From NCBI RefSeq assembly GCF_900110815.1, contig NZ_FOIT01000006.1, positions 76,549 to 137,761 of the forward strand: DNA of 61,213 nucleotides. The letters run 5' to 3'. Made by a program: the position numbers and the translations under genes. Each line of letters opens with the position of its first letter. Position 1 is the stretch's first letter. Below, in pieces: positions 47,372 through 58,651 of this stretch. The stretch is from Aliicoccus persicus (lineage in GTDB: Bacteria > Bacillota > Bacilli > Staphylococcales > Salinicoccaceae). The notes below the pieces were generated by a model. The model saw only the letters and a program-made list of their open reading frames with translations, made no database searches and was not told the origin of the DNA.

Positions 47372-47415
47372 AACGATATTTACAATAAAATCAATTAAAC
47401 AATTATTAAAAAAAT

Positions 47416-47455
47416 ATGAAAACGTCTTCATTTAGTAATTGTTATATGATACAAT
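47416..47455 (+). promoter_or_regulatory. TRAP operon promoter with cre-like site
   Basis: TACAAT (47450-47455) preceded by TGA gives an extended -10. ATGAAAACGTCTTCA (47416-47430) matches the cre pattern with one mismatch and overlaps the expected -35 position. Confidence 0.5.
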
Positions 47456-47489
47456 CGAGATGTAAAATTAATCACAAAGGAGAGAAATT

Positions 47490-48590
47490 ATGCGTAAATA
47501 TTTTATGATGTTTATGTTGCTCATGTTTGGTGCGGTTTTAGTTGCTGCGGATGATAACGACGACAGTGAAGTTCCGGTATTTGATGGAGAAGTGGGTACT
47601 GAGCCACTTGACGGCGTTACCATACTTACAGGTGGTACGGCTGGTGTTTACTATCCACTAGGTATTGCGCTTGCTGACGTAATCGACACGAACACAGATG
47701 CAAATGCATCAGGTGTTGCTTCAGGCGCATCAGTAACAAACGTTGATGAACTTGCAATGGGCGATGCACAATTAGCACTTGTTCAAAACGATATTGCATT
47801 CTATGGTTTTGAAGGAACGAACATGTTCGACCAAGAACTACAAGAATTCAGTGGATTATTCACAATGTACCCAGAAACAATCCAAGTGGTTGTAATGGCG
47901 GACAGTGGAATCGATACGATTGCTGACTTAGAAGGTATGCGTGTAGCAGTCGGTGATGCTGGATCAGGTACTGAAGCAAATGCAGTTCAAATTTTAGAAG
48001 TGCATGGTTTAACATTGGAAGATATCTCTCCACAGTACTTATCATTCGCTGATGCTTCAACAAACTTACAAGATGGTAATATCGACGCTGCATTTATTAC
48101 GGCAGGTACACCAACTGGTGCTGTTCAAGAATTAAGTGCACAACAAGATATTAAAATCTTAAGCTTTGAAGAAGATGCATTAGCTGATTTATTAGATGAG
48201 TATTCTTATTACACAGAAGTGCAATTAGACGAGGACACTTATGAGAACTTTGATGCAACAGCGACAACAGTTGCCGTTCAAGCAATGGTAATCGCATCTA
48301 ACGAATTATCAGAAGATCAAGTCTATGACATCATGGATGCAATCTTCAATAACTTAGATGTTGTTGCGAATTCTCACATCCGTGGTGAAGAATTAAATGT
48401 TGAAACAGCATTAGATGGTATGTCAGTACCACTTCACCCAGGTGCAGCTAAATTCTACGAGGACAACCCTGTAGAAGATAGTGAAGACGATGCGGACGAT
48501 GAAGAAGATACTGAAGAAGACGAAGATGCTGATGCTGAAGACGAAGAAGTTGAAGAAGATACTGAAGAAGACGAAGAAGACTCAGAGTAA
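47490..48590 (+). CDS. TAXI-family TRAP transporter solute-binding protein with polyacidic tail
   Basis: Protein of 366 residues. The mature domain starts VTILTGGTAGVYYPLGIALA and contains VASGASVTNVDELAMGDAQL, MRVAVGDAGSGTEANAVQIL and GNIDAAFITAGTPTGAVQEL, characteristic of TAXI receptors for organic acids such as glutamate or 2-oxoglutarate. The signal peptide ends VLVAAD where a lipoprotein would have VAAC, so lipid anchoring is not expected. The last 40 residues are almost only Asp and Glu. It leads the operon with a DUF1850 protein and the fused permease. Confidence 0.9.
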   Translation: MRKYFMMFMLLMFGAVLVAADDNDDSEVPVFDGEVGTEPLDGVTILTGGTAGVYYPLGIALADVIDTNTDANASGVASGASVTNVDELAMGDAQLALVQNDIAFYGFEGTNMFDQELQEFSGLFTMYPETIQVVVMADSGIDTIADLEGMRVAVGDAGSGTEANAVQILEVHGLTLEDISPQYLSFADASTNLQDGNIDAAFITAGTPTGAVQELSAQQDIKILSFEEDALADLLDEYSYYTEVQLDEDTYENFDATATTVAVQAMVIASNELSEDQVYDIMDAIFNNLDVVANSHIRGEELNVETALDGMSVPLHPGAAKFYEDNPVEDSEDDADDEEDTEEDEDADAEDEEVEEDTEEDEEDSE

Positions 48591-48601
48591 ACTTTAGTCT
48601 T

Positions 48602-49108
48602 ATGAAAATGACAGAAATTTTAAGTAATAGAAAGGCATTGCTGATTAGCAGTGCCTTTTTATCCATTATCAGCATTTTACTCGTCCTACATATTTTAAAG
48701 CCAGAAGCACAATTGCTATTAGTCGATGATTCGAAAGATGAAATGATTCAATCGATTGAACTCGATGACGGGAACTTTTTTTCATTGACATATACACACT
48801 CGGTAGAGAAGAGTGAAGTAAAAGAAGTATTCGAAGTCAGAGGTCAAGACATTTATGTGATGGAAAGCTACACAGAATCATTTGGTGCGGGCCTACCATA
48901 CGAAGGGACCGTGCTAGAGTCAGACGATGGTAAATATGCAATTAAAGATATTAACCAAAAATTAGATAATTTAATCGTCAGGCCATCTAAACTATATCCA
49001 CATTATTTAACATATGGTAATGAGGAAATATTAATTTCGGACTACCCATTTCAAGGTAAAAACATTAGAATAGTGGTAAACGAACGAGGTGAGAATTTTG
49101 AGCGATAA
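48602..49108 (+). CDS. DUF1850 protein of the TAXI-TRAP operon
   Basis: Protein of 168 residues with one N-terminal transmembrane helix (about 11-30) and an extracellular DUF1850 domain marked by FFSLTYTHSVEKSEVKEVF and ESFGAGLPYEG. DUF1850 proteins are found almost only with TAXI binding proteins and fused TRAP permeases and presumably assist them. It lies between the two and overlaps the permease by 11 bp. The exact role is unknown. Confidence 0.85.
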   Translation: MKMTEILSNRKALLISSAFLSIISILLVLHILKPEAQLLLVDDSKDEMIQSIELDDGNFFSLTYTHSVEKSEVKEVFEVRGQDIYVMESYTESFGAGLPYEGTVLESDDGKYAIKDINQKLDNLIVRPSKLYPHYLTYGNEEILISDYPFQGKNIRIVVNERGENFER

Positions 49109-51524
49109 AGACAAAAACAACGATCGTCAGAAAGAAGAAGAAAAGAATCTGAATCAAGACACAGAAAAAGAATCAAAACAGATATCTGAAAACAATAAAG
49201 AGACGTCAACAGATAATGATAATAACCCAACTGCTGATGGTGGATCTTCATACAAGGGTGTCGAATTTATCGATGACGACGAACAGCAACGTATTATAAA
49301 CGAGTTAGAAGGTAGTGACAGAAACCCGACTAAATTCTATGCAATACTGATTACGGTCGTCGCTTCGTTCCTATCGTTGTTCCATCTTTATGTTGCTGGA
49401 TTTGGATTGCCCAATATCGGTTCGAGAACTTTCTTAATCATCCACTTAACAATTGGTTTGATGTTAGCATTTATGATTTTCCCAATTAGAAAAGGACTCA
49501 ATCAAAAATCCATTCCGTGGTATGACTTGATTATCACTGGTTTAGTACTTTTCATCGGGTGGTATTTAATCGATCGTCAGTTAGCGCCAGAAGTGCTTGC
49601 GGGACGAATTACACAGCTAGATTTAATCGTCGGAGCAGTATTCATTGTGCTCGTTGTTGAAGCAACACGACGTGTCGTTGGCTTACCACTCGTAATCATC
49701 GCTTCGATAGCAGTCGGTTATTTCTTCTTGGGAGAATATTTACCAGGTGATTTCTATCACAACCGTGCGGACTTCACACGATTTGTTAACGAGATGACGT
49801 GGAGAAGTACCGGTATATTTGGAACGCCGATTTATGCATCAGCCCAGTTTGTATTTATTTTTATATTATTTGGTTCAATCTTAGAATCAACAGGTGCCGG
49901 TAAAATGTTCATCGATCTCGCAATACGACTCGTCGGTGGAATGAAGGGTGGACCTGCAAAAGCAGGTATTGTTGCCTCAGGAATGATGGGAAGTATTTCA
50001 GGTAGTTCAACTGCGAATGCTGTAACGACGGGTACGTTTACGATTCCTTTGATGAAACGTGTCGGTTTTAGACCAGAAACTGCTGGTGGTATTGAAGTTG
50101 CCGCTTCATCTGGTGGACAGTTCTTACCACCGGTTATGGGTGCTGCAGCATTTATCATGGTTGAGATGACAGGGATACCGTATTACGAAATCATCCAAGC
50201 AGCAGCAATCCCAGCGTTACTCACGTACTTTGGTATTTTGTTCATGGTACACTTTGAAGCGTTGAAATACGGTATTGATGGTATTCCAAAAAGTGAAACA
50301 GTTTCGGCTAGAAAACTACTGATACGACAAGGGTTCTTGATATTCCCGATACTCGTACTATTATATTTCCTCGTTGTAGAACGTGCATCCGTAAATGCGT
50401 CAGGTTTTTATTCAATCACAGTGATGATCGTTATCGCATTTCTGACGTATCGATTTAGAAAGAATTTCGCTCGAACTGCGATTTGGGGTGCAATTTTACT
50501 TGCACTTGCATTCTCAATGCAATATATTGTCGTCTATATTAACCAAGGATTAATGGCGCTAAATGATGTATTTGGTGCAAGAATTTTCGTTGGTGAAATC
50601 GTGCGTTGGAGAGATCCAATTCTCACAATGGTCATCGGTGGTGTGTTAGTTTCTATGATATTTGCAATCTTTATGATTGTGACGAAACAACAAGCACCTG
50701 AGGAAGACTTTAAGATGAAAGACTTAATCGGTGGCTTTGAAACCGCAGCGCGAAACAGTTTAAGTATCATTACGGCCTGTGCGACTGCGGGTATCATTAT
50801 CGGTGTTATTACGACAACTGGTTTAGGAACGCGCTTCTCAAGAATCATCTTTAACTTCTCAGAAACGGTTGAAGGTGCATTGCCACAATTCTTGGTGTTT
50901 GAATCGACCCAATTATATATTGCGTTAATTTTAGCTTTATTTGCTTGTTTACTACTCGGTTTAGGTTTGCCGACAACAGCGACATATGTCGTTCTCGCGT
51001 CTGTTATCGCACCAGCATTAACAGACTTAGGTGTACCAGTAATCGTGGCACACTTATTTGTACTTTACTACGGTGTACTTGCGGACGACACGCCGCCGGT
51101 TAACTTACCAGCGTATGCGACCGCAGGCATCGCACGAAGTGGACCGATACGAACTGGTATACAAGGGTTTAAATATGATTCGGCAGCACTGCTTTTACCG
51201 TTTATGTTTGCTGTTAACCCAGCGATGTTATTAATTGTAGAGGATGCCTCCACGTTTGATGTTATTACGGCCATATTATCTGCCATGGCAGGCATGTTTA
51301 TGTTTGCTGGATTTATTCAGAACTATATGTTCGAAAAATTTGGATGGATTGAAAGAATATTTGCACCAGTTGCAGCAATATTGTTCATTCACAGTTCGTT
51401 TGCCACAGATATCACGGCACTTGCGCTATTCTTCATTGTAATCTTCATTCAGATTATGAAACGTAGAAAGAAGAATAGAGAAAAGAAATTAGAAAGTAAT
51501 TCAGCAACACCCCAAAATGCTTAA
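49098..51524 (+). CDS. TRAP transporter fused permease (DctQM type)
   Basis: Membrane protein of 808 residues. The start is taken as TTG 49098, the better spacing from GAGGTGA; a GTG at 49089 is the alternative. The first 75 residues are hydrophilic and rich in D, E, K, N and Q, an unusual cytoplasmic extension. About 16-18 transmembrane helices follow, with the small (Q) and large (M) subunits fused. Landmarks are ASGMMGSISGSSTANAVTTG, VAASSGGQFLPPVMGAAAF and GVLADDTPPVNLPAYATAGI. It takes up an organic acid using an ion gradient, probably Na+ in this lifestyle. Confidence 0.93.
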   Translation: MSDKDKNNDRQKEEEKNLNQDTEKESKQISENNKETSTDNDNNPTADGGSSYKGVEFIDDDEQQRIINELEGSDRNPTKFYAILITVVASFLSLFHLYVAGFGLPNIGSRTFLIIHLTIGLMLAFMIFPIRKGLNQKSIPWYDLIITGLVLFIGWYLIDRQLAPEVLAGRITQLDLIVGAVFIVLVVEATRRVVGLPLVIIASIAVGYFFLGEYLPGDFYHNRADFTRFVNEMTWRSTGIFGTPIYASAQFVFIFILFGSILESTGAGKMFIDLAIRLVGGMKGGPAKAGIVASGMMGSISGSSTANAVTTGTFTIPLMKRVGFRPETAGGIEVAASSGGQFLPPVMGAAAFIMVEMTGIPYYEIIQAAAIPALLTYFGILFMVHFEALKYGIDGIPKSETVSARKLLIRQGFLIFPILVLLYFLVVERASVNASGFYSITVMIVIAFLTYRFRKNFARTAIWGAILLALAFSMQYIVVYINQGLMALNDVFGARIFVGEIVRWRDPILTMVIGGVLVSMIFAIFMIVTKQQAPEEDFKMKDLIGGFETAARNSLSIITACATAGIIIGVITTTGLGTRFSRIIFNFSETVEGALPQFLVFESTQLYIALILALFACLLLGLGLPTTATYVVLASVIAPALTDLGVPVIVAHLFVLYYGVLADDTPPVNLPAYATAGIARSGPIRTGIQGFKYDSAALLLPFMFAVNPAMLLIVEDASTFDVITAILSAMAGMFMFAGFIQNYMFEKFGWIERIFAPVAAILFIHSSFATDITALALFFIVIFIQIMKRRKKNREKKLESNSATPQNA

Positions 51525-51531
51525 ATAGTTT

Positions 51532-51566
51532 AACCTAAGAATGGTAAAACATTCTTGGGTTTTTTG
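51532..51566 (+). terminator. Intrinsic terminator of the TRAP operon
   Basis: AACCTAAGAATG (51532-51543) pairs with CATTCTTGGGTT (51550-51561) with one G-T pair, followed by T's. Confidence 0.93.
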
Positions 51567-51581
51567 TATTATAAATAATAG

Positions 51582-52850
<1,269 letters not shown>

Positions 52851-52868
52851 AATACGGAGGCAATGAGT

Positions 52869-53993
52869 ATGAAAATAGCGATTGTTACGGAAACATTTTT
52901 ACCATCTACTGATGGTATTGTTACACGTCTGACAAAAGCAATTGACTACTTTATGAAACAAGGACATGAAGTCCTTGTTATTGCTCCGGATCTTGGTGTT
53001 ACAGAATACAATGGGGCAAGAGTGGTCGGCATAAAACCGATCACTTTTCCTTTTTATAGATATAGGAAGTGGGGGTTCCCAACGAAGAAGGTCTATAAAA
53101 TTCTAAAAGAATACCAGCCGGACGTAGTCAATGCAGTCAACCCATTACTCATGGGGGTCAGTGCGGTGAATGCGAGTAAAAAGTATGGTTTTACACTCGT
53201 CAGTTCATATCATACACATGTACCTAAATATTTAGATCATTACACAATATATAAACCTGCACGTCCATTGCTCTGGTGGTATATCAGACGCAATCATCGT
53301 GATGCGCATGTCAATATTTGTACATCTGAAGCGATGAAAGAAGAGTTGGTCGAACAAGGTATCGAGCGATTACAAGTCATCCCGCGTGCTGTTGATGTAG
53401 ATAAACGACATCCAAAATTTAAATCTCAAGAAATGCGCAATCGTCTATCGAATAATCAGCCAGAGAAAAAGTTACTTATTTATGTCGGGCGTCTCGCTGC
53501 TGAAAAAGACATCCACTTAATCAAACCATTGCTGGAGCGACGCGGCGATGTCTGTCTTGCGATAGTTGGTGATGGTCCTGCGCGTAAGGATTTAGAGAAA
53601 ACATTTAAGGGTACTAATACAGTATTCACTGGATTTTTACATGGTGATACACTGTCGGAAGCCTTTGCATCTGGTGATGCGTTTATCTTCCCGTCAACAT
53701 CAGAAACACTTGGCCTCGTTATTTTAGAAGCGATGGCAGCTGGATTACCAGTCATAGCTGCATATAGTGGACCAACTGTGGAACAAGTGGATGATGGTGT
53801 GAACGGATTGATTTTTAAAAGTGGTAACACAGACTCTTTAATCGAAGCGGTTAAAATCATCGACGATAAAGAGCGATTAGAAAAAATGAGTCAAGAAGCG
53901 CGAAAAGAAGCGCTTAAATATTCTTGGGACGCGGCATCTGCAAAACTGCTCTCATATTATGAACAAGCGAAAGTAGAACACAAAGCGAGTTAG
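52869..53993 (+). CDS. sqdX: GT4 glycosyltransferase, SQDG synthase candidate (SQD2/SqdX-like)
   Basis: Protein of 374 residues. Start 52869 is preferred, eight bases after GGAGG; the ATG at 52863 is only two bases away. GT4 features are SSYHTHVPKYLDHYTIY, FKSQEMRNRLSNNQPEKKL, YVGRLAAEKD and FIFPSTSETLGLVILEAMAA. The region around SQEMRNRLSN is the one also seen in plant SQD2, and the partner gene is SQD1-like, so transfer of sulfoquinovose to diacylglycerol is likely. Related GT4 enzymes make glucosyl- or mannosyl-lipids, which is the main alternative. It is probably a peripheral membrane enzyme. Confidence 0.8.
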   Translation: MKIAIVTETFLPSTDGIVTRLTKAIDYFMKQGHEVLVIAPDLGVTEYNGARVVGIKPITFPFYRYRKWGFPTKKVYKILKEYQPDVVNAVNPLLMGVSAVNASKKYGFTLVSSYHTHVPKYLDHYTIYKPARPLLWWYIRRNHRDAHVNICTSEAMKEELVEQGIERLQVIPRAVDVDKRHPKFKSQEMRNRLSNNQPEKKLLIYVGRLAAEKDIHLIKPLLERRGDVCLAIVGDGPARKDLEKTFKGTNTVFTGFLHGDTLSEAFASGDAFIFPSTSETLGLVILEAMAAGLPVIAAYSGPTVEQVDDGVNGLIFKSGNTDSLIEAVKIIDDKERLEKMSQEARKEALKYSWDAASAKLLSYYEQAKVEHKAS

Positions 53994-54018
53994 TGTCCTT
54001 ATTTAAGGAGCGGATTTT

Positions 54019-55320
54019 ATGAGAATGAGCGATATTATCGCGAAAAAAAGAGACAATATTGAACTCTCTAAAGAAGAAATTGAGTTTTTTGTCAACGGTT
54101 TTACGAATGATGAAATTCCAGACTATCAAGTCGCGAGCCTACTGATGGCAATTTACTTTAATGATATGACATCAGAAGAACTTGCAACATTGACGATGGC
54201 GATGGTCAACTCTGGTGATACGATTGATTTATCTGCAGTCGAGGGTGTGAAAGTAGATAAGCACTCAACAGGTGGTGTCGGTGATACAACAACGTTGGTA
54301 TTAGCACCACTCGTTGCAGCACTTGACATACCTGTCGCTAAGATGAGTGGACGTGGGCTTGGGCATACAGGCGGTACGCTCGACAAATTAGAAGCAATTG
54401 ATGGCTTCAATATTGAAATCGATGAAGAAGATTTCATTAAGTTAGTCAACGAACACAAAGTTGCAGTGATTGGTCAAAGCGGTAATTTAACGCCTGCAGA
54501 TAAAAAACTGTATGCACTGCGTGATGTGACTGCAACTGTCAATTCAATCCCACTCATTGCAAGTTCAATCATGAGTAAGAAAATAGCAGCGGGTGCAGAC
54601 GCAATCGTACTTGATGTAAAGTACGGCGACGGTGCATTTATGAAGACGGTTGAAGATGCGGAACGATTGGCGAAAAGCATGGTGGACATCGGTCGTAATG
54701 TTGGACGACAAACGATGGCGATTATTTCAAGCATGCAGGAACCACTTGGTTATGCAATCGGAAATAGTTTAGAAGTTGAGGAAGCAATCGATGTGTTGCG
54801 TGGTGAAGGACCAGAAGATCTAAAAGAAATCTCGTTAGTTTTAGCAGCGCAAATGACAGTGTTAGCAGGCAAAGCAGAGACGCTTGATGCTGCCAAAGAA
54901 ATGCTAAATGAAGTCATTGAAAATGGGAAAGCACTTGAGAAATTTAAAGTCTTCATTGAAAATCAAGGCGGAGATCCAAGTGTTGTCGACAACGCAGATA
55001 AATTACCACAAGCATCTAAAACATTTGAAGTAATTTCAGATCAGACGGGTTATGTAGAAGCAATTGGTGCTGAAGGTATAGGTATAGCTGCTTCAATGCT
55101 CGGTGCTGGACGCGCAGTAAAAGAAGATGTGATTGATCTTGCTGTCGGTATCGTCATTCATAAGAAAGTCGGCGATAAGGTAGAGAACGGTGATGTTCTC
55201 GCTACGCTATACGCCAATACAGATGATGTCGAAAAGATAAAAGAAATGGTGCTTGGGCACTATGTAATAGGTTCATCGAAAAAAGAAATCAAATTGATTG
55301 AAAAGATTATTACAGACTAA
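54019..55320 (+). CDS. pdp: Pyrimidine-nucleoside phosphorylase
   Basis: Protein of 433 residues with the glycosyltransferase-3 fold. Landmarks are [38 protein letters not shown] (phosphate site), [38 protein letters not shown] and [13 protein letters not shown]. It cleaves uridine, deoxyuridine or thymidine to base and (deoxy)ribose-1-phosphate. It is 25 bp after the sulfolipid genes with its own RBS (AAGGAG) and shares their terminator, so it may be a passenger in the operon. Confidence 0.95.
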   Translation: MRMSDIIAKKRDNIELSKEEIEFFVNGFTNDEIPDYQVASLLMAIYFNDMTSEELATLTMAMVNSGDTIDLSAVEGVKVDKHSTGGVGDTTTLVLAPLVAALDIPVAKMSGRGLGHTGGTLDKLEAIDGFNIEIDEEDFIKLVNEHKVAVIGQSGNLTPADKKLYALRDVTATVNSIPLIASSIMSKKIAAGADAIVLDVKYGDGAFMKTVEDAERLAKSMVDIGRNVGRQTMAIISSMQEPLGYAIGNSLEVEEAIDVLRGEGPEDLKEISLVLAAQMTVLAGKAETLDAAKEMLNEVIENGKALEKFKVFIENQGGDPSVVDNADKLPQASKTFEVISDQTGYVEAIGAEGIGIAASMLGAGRAVKEDVIDLAVGIVIHKKVGDKVENGDVLATLYANTDDVEKIKEMVLGHYVIGSSKKEIKLIEKIITD

Positions 55321-55326
55321 ATGATT

Positions 55327-55376
55327 ACCTGGATGCATCCGCTCGTATGCGCATGTATCCAGGTCTTTTATTTTTA
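55327..55376 (+). terminator. Intrinsic terminator of the sqdB-sqdX-pdp operon
   Basis: ACCTGGATGCAT (55327-55338) pairs with ATGTATCCAGGT (55353-55364) with one G-T pair. A T-rich tail follows. Confidence 0.9.
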
Positions 55377-55459
55377 GCCGTGATTTTTTCAAGAAAATTT
55401 TTGCGGTCTGTATTTAAACACGTATAATGAGTAAGTGAGACGGGAGGCATGATGAATCA

Positions 55460-56161
55460 ATGCAAAATATAGGAAATAATGGGCGTAATACACGTGTCGG
55501 CGAGAAGGTAGAAAATTCTCTACGCAACATGATGCCACTGAGCTTCGGTGAAGAAGTTGGAAATGCCGTAACTCACGGTGTAGCGACAGTGATTTTTATC
55601 TTCTTATTACCATTTACCTCGATTTTTATGTACCAAGCGGGCGGTACACTTCATGCCGTGGGCGGTTCAATTTTCGTCATTAGCATTATATTCATGTTGT
55701 TATCATCGACGATATATCATGTAATGGCACCGAACTCTACCCATAAATACGTCTTGAGACTGCTTGATCATAGCTTCATTTTTGTTGCGATTGCAGGTAC
55801 ATACACACCGATTGCGCTGTCATTAATCGGTGGATGGTTTGGATGGACGGTGTTTGCGATTCAATGGGCAACCGCAATACTTGGCATACTTTATAAAGTA
55901 TTAGCAAAGCACCCAAGTGGGAAGATCAGCATGATTGCCTATATGATCATGGGTTGGATGGCTGTTGTGATATTGCCTTTCATCTATGATTCGCTGACGT
56001 TTGGATTTGTTTTATTTATCATACTCGGTGGTATTATGTATACGATTGGTGCATGGTTCTATGCCCAAAAGGGAAGAAAATACTTTCATATGATTTGGCA
56101 CTTCTTTATTATTTTAGCGAGTGCATGTCATTATGCTGCGATTGTATTTTTTATGATTTAA
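55460..56161 (+). CDS. TrhA / hemolysin III family membrane protein
   Basis: Seven-helix protein of 233 residues. The family motifs are SFGEEVGNAVTHG, SSTIYHVMAPNSTHKYVLRL, LDHSFIFVAIAGTYTPIAL and the C-terminal HMIWHFFIILASACHY; the conserved His and Asp residues form a metal site in PAQR-like proteins. Bacterial members (YqfA/TrhA) influence membrane energetics and lipid homeostasis; haemolysis is not generally supported. The start at 55460 is 12 bases from GGGAGG, longer than usual. It probably forms an operon with proC, 20 bp downstream. Confidence 0.88.
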   Translation: MQNIGNNGRNTRVGEKVENSLRNMMPLSFGEEVGNAVTHGVATVIFIFLLPFTSIFMYQAGGTLHAVGGSIFVISIIFMLLSSTIYHVMAPNSTHKYVLRLLDHSFIFVAIAGTYTPIALSLIGGWFGWTVFAIQWATAILGILYKVLAKHPSGKISMIAYMIMGWMAVVILPFIYDSLTFGFVLFIILGGIMYTIGAWFYAQKGRKYFHMIWHFFIILASACHYAAIVFFMI

Positions 56162-56181
56162 AAAACTAACGGAGGAAACAC

Positions 56182-56988
56182 ATGAAAATTACATTTTATG
56201 GTGCCGGAAATATGGCGAGTGCGATTTTTATCGGAATGATTGAAAACCAAGTGGTGAAGCCAGAGGAAATCTTTTTAACGAGTAAAAGCAACAAAGAAAA
56301 GATTTTATTCTTTAAAGAGAAGCTCGGTGTGAATGTCGCTTGGGACGATAAAGAACTGATGGAAGATGCGGATTACGTCATTCTTGCTTCTAAGCCACAA
56401 AACTTTCCTGAAGTTGCGGACCGCATTCGAGACCATATCGAAGAGAAAACGAAGGTCATCTCAGTCATGGCAGGAACTCAGATCAATACGATTCAAACGG
56501 AGCTCGGCACAAACAACCCAGTTGCGCGTGTGATGCCGAATACGAATGCGATGGTGCAGCATTCGATGAGTGGTATTACATATTCGAGTAACTTCAAAGA
56601 TCGTGATGAGCTGGTCGAGCTGATGGAAAGTTACGGAAAAATTGTTGAAGTTGAAGAAGATGAAATGCATAACATTACAGCAGCAACAGGATCTGGCTCT
56701 GCTTTTCTTTACTATATTTATGAAAAATATGCAGAGAGTTTAATTGAGCTTGGATTTAGTGAACAACAAGCGATGTTCTTAACGAAAAACTTAGTCATCG
56801 GTGCCGGAAAGATGGTTGAGGAATCAGGCATAACATTTAGTGAATTGCGCAAAAATATAACGAGTAAAAATGGTACGACCGAAGCTGGGCTAGAGGCACT
56901 TGATGGTGATGGCATTAGAAAGATTTTAACAACGACGCTTAATGCTGCAAAAAATAGAAGCGAAGAGATTAGTCGTGGAGAAAATTAG
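56182..56988 (+). CDS. proC: Pyrroline-5-carboxylate reductase
   Basis: Protein of 268 residues. The Rossmann start MKITFYGAGNMASAIFIGM, VILASKPQNF, ARVMPNTNAMVQHSMSGITY, the helix TAATGSGSAFLYYIYEKY and ITSKNGTTEAGLEAL are all family landmarks. It reduces P5C to proline with NAD(P)H. Proline is an osmoprotectant, which suits a halophile. CGGAGG is the RBS and the gene is flanked by trhA and an amidohydrolase in one tight cluster. Confidence 0.95.
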   Translation: MKITFYGAGNMASAIFIGMIENQVVKPEEIFLTSKSNKEKILFFKEKLGVNVAWDDKELMEDADYVILASKPQNFPEVADRIRDHIEEKTKVISVMAGTQINTIQTELGTNNPVARVMPNTNAMVQHSMSGITYSSNFKDRDELVELMESYGKIVEVEEDEMHNITAATGSGSAFLYYIYEKYAESLIELGFSEQQAMFLTKNLVIGAGKMVEESGITFSELRKNITSKNGTTEAGLEALDGDGIRKILTTTLNAAKNRSEEISRGEN

Positions 56989-56998
56989 GAGGCTTTAA

Positions 56999-58546
56999 AT
57001 GCGTACATTATATTACAACGGTAATATCTATACGATGAAAGAACAGAATGAAAAAGTTGAAGCAGTACTTGTCGAGGACGGCTATATTAAATCAGTTGGC
57101 ACATACGAGACATTAAAAGATGAAGCAGAACAAACGGTTGACCTAAACGGTCGCACAATGTTGCCAGCATTTACAGATGTTCACATGCATATGGTGATGC
57201 TTGGTAAAATGTTAGATACATTATCTCTCGAAGGGATGACAGATGTTGATGAAGTAAAGTCAGCAATTAAAAACAACACAGGTATGTTGGCGTGGGACTT
57301 CATACATGGCTACAATGAGAAACATTTGCCGAATGAATATAAAATCTCCATTCATGAACTCGATGAAATTACAGACAAGCCCACAGTTGTAGCACGCATT
57401 GATTATCATGCAGGTGTTGTGAATTCAAAAGCACTCGAGGCAGCTGGAATCGATAAAAATACACCGGACCCTGAAGGTGGCTACTACGAACGTGATGAAA
57501 AAGGTGAATTAACAGGTTGGGTATATGACTCAGCATTCAGTTATTTACGTGCAAAAAGTGTGACGGATACAACAGATTCAATTAAAGTGAATCTCGAGCG
57601 TGTCATTGATCACTTAACATCACATGGATTTGCTTCAGTACATACTGAAGATATGGCTTATTATAATGACTACAAAACGGTACTCGATGCTTTTTATCAG
57701 ACGATACCAGAAAATAAAAAGTTCCGTGTCAATTTGCTGCGTCATGAAGAAGTATATGAAGAGATGAAGCAGGCGAACTTAGAAGAAAAGGATGAATGGA
57801 TTCATTTTGGCGCAATGAAAATTTTCCAAGATGGTACATTTGGTTCTGAGACTGCGCTGATGAATGAACCTTATGTTGGAACGGATAACACAGGTTTGCA
57901 AATTCATACGCAAGAAAATCTTGAAAAACTTGTTCAGCGTGCGAGAAAATATGATGATGAAATTGCTGTGCACTTTATTGGAGACAAAGCAGCTGAAATG
58001 GTATTGACTGCGATTGAAAAGTATCCTGTTGCTGCTGGAAAACACGACCGCATGATTCATTGCAGCGTCTTGAGCGAAGACATTTTAGATCGCATGGCGA
58101 AGCTTCCAGTGATCTGTGACATTCAACCACCGTTCTTAACATCAGACTTGCCATGGGCTGCTGAGATTTTAGGTAAAGAACGTGCGAAGTATTTATATAT
58201 CTTTAAAACAATGATAGATCGCGGACTTCATTTAGGTGCGTCGTCCGATGCACCAATAGAATCTGTTGATCCGTTAAAAGGATTGCATATCTTAACGACG
58301 CGCAGTGATGGCGGCGTGGTTTACAATCCAGAAGAACGTCTAACACGATTCAACGCTGTAGAATTATATACGAAAAATGCAGCGAAAATCGTCCACAAAG
58401 AACACATACAAGGTATCATTGAAGCAGGCTACTATGCGGATTTTACAATCTTTGACAAAGACATCATGACAATCGAAGATGATGCATTGCTTGAGACAAG
58501 CTGTGTGGAAACGATTATCGATGGCACGACGGTATTTAAAAAATAA
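56999..58546 (+). CDS. YtcJ-like amidohydrolase
   Basis: Metal-dependent hydrolase of 515 residues. NIYTMKEQNEKVEAVLVEDG and RTMLPAFTDVHMHMVMLGK (HxH metal motif) open the fold. MKIFQDGTFGSETALM, EIAVHFIGDKAAEM, a late SSDAPIESVDPL (metal Asp) and LYTKNAAKIV complete the YtcJ/amidohydrolase-3 type. Substrates in this group are N-substituted amides or formamides and cannot be predicted here. It starts 10 bp after proC with TTAGGAGG and is last in its operon. Confidence 0.9.
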   Translation: MRTLYYNGNIYTMKEQNEKVEAVLVEDGYIKSVGTYETLKDEAEQTVDLNGRTMLPAFTDVHMHMVMLGKMLDTLSLEGMTDVDEVKSAIKNNTGMLAWDFIHGYNEKHLPNEYKISIHELDEITDKPTVVARIDYHAGVVNSKALEAAGIDKNTPDPEGGYYERDEKGELTGWVYDSAFSYLRAKSVTDTTDSIKVNLERVIDHLTSHGFASVHTEDMAYYNDYKTVLDAFYQTIPENKKFRVNLLRHEEVYEEMKQANLEEKDEWIHFGAMKIFQDGTFGSETALMNEPYVGTDNTGLQIHTQENLEKLVQRARKYDDEIAVHFIGDKAAEMVLTAIEKYPVAAGKHDRMIHCSVLSEDILDRMAKLPVICDIQPPFLTSDLPWAAEILGKERAKYLYIFKTMIDRGLHLGASSDAPIESVDPLKGLHILTTRSDGGVVYNPEERLTRFNAVELYTKNAAKIVHKEHIQGIIEAGYYADFTIFDKDIMTIEDDALLETSCVETIIDGTTVFKK

Positions 58547-58552
58547 TAATGC

Positions 58553-58591
58553 ACCGAACATTTTTTGTTAAAAAGTGTTCGGTTTTTTTTT
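58553..58591 (+). terminator. Intrinsic terminator after the amidohydrolase
   Basis: ACCGAACA (58553-58560) pairs with TGTTCGGT (58576-58583), extended by T/A pairing inside the loop, then nine T. Confidence 0.95.
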
Positions 58592-58651
58592 GATATCTAC
58601 TATATAACTTATGCTAGTATAGAAATAATTGATATTTAAAGGAGTAACATT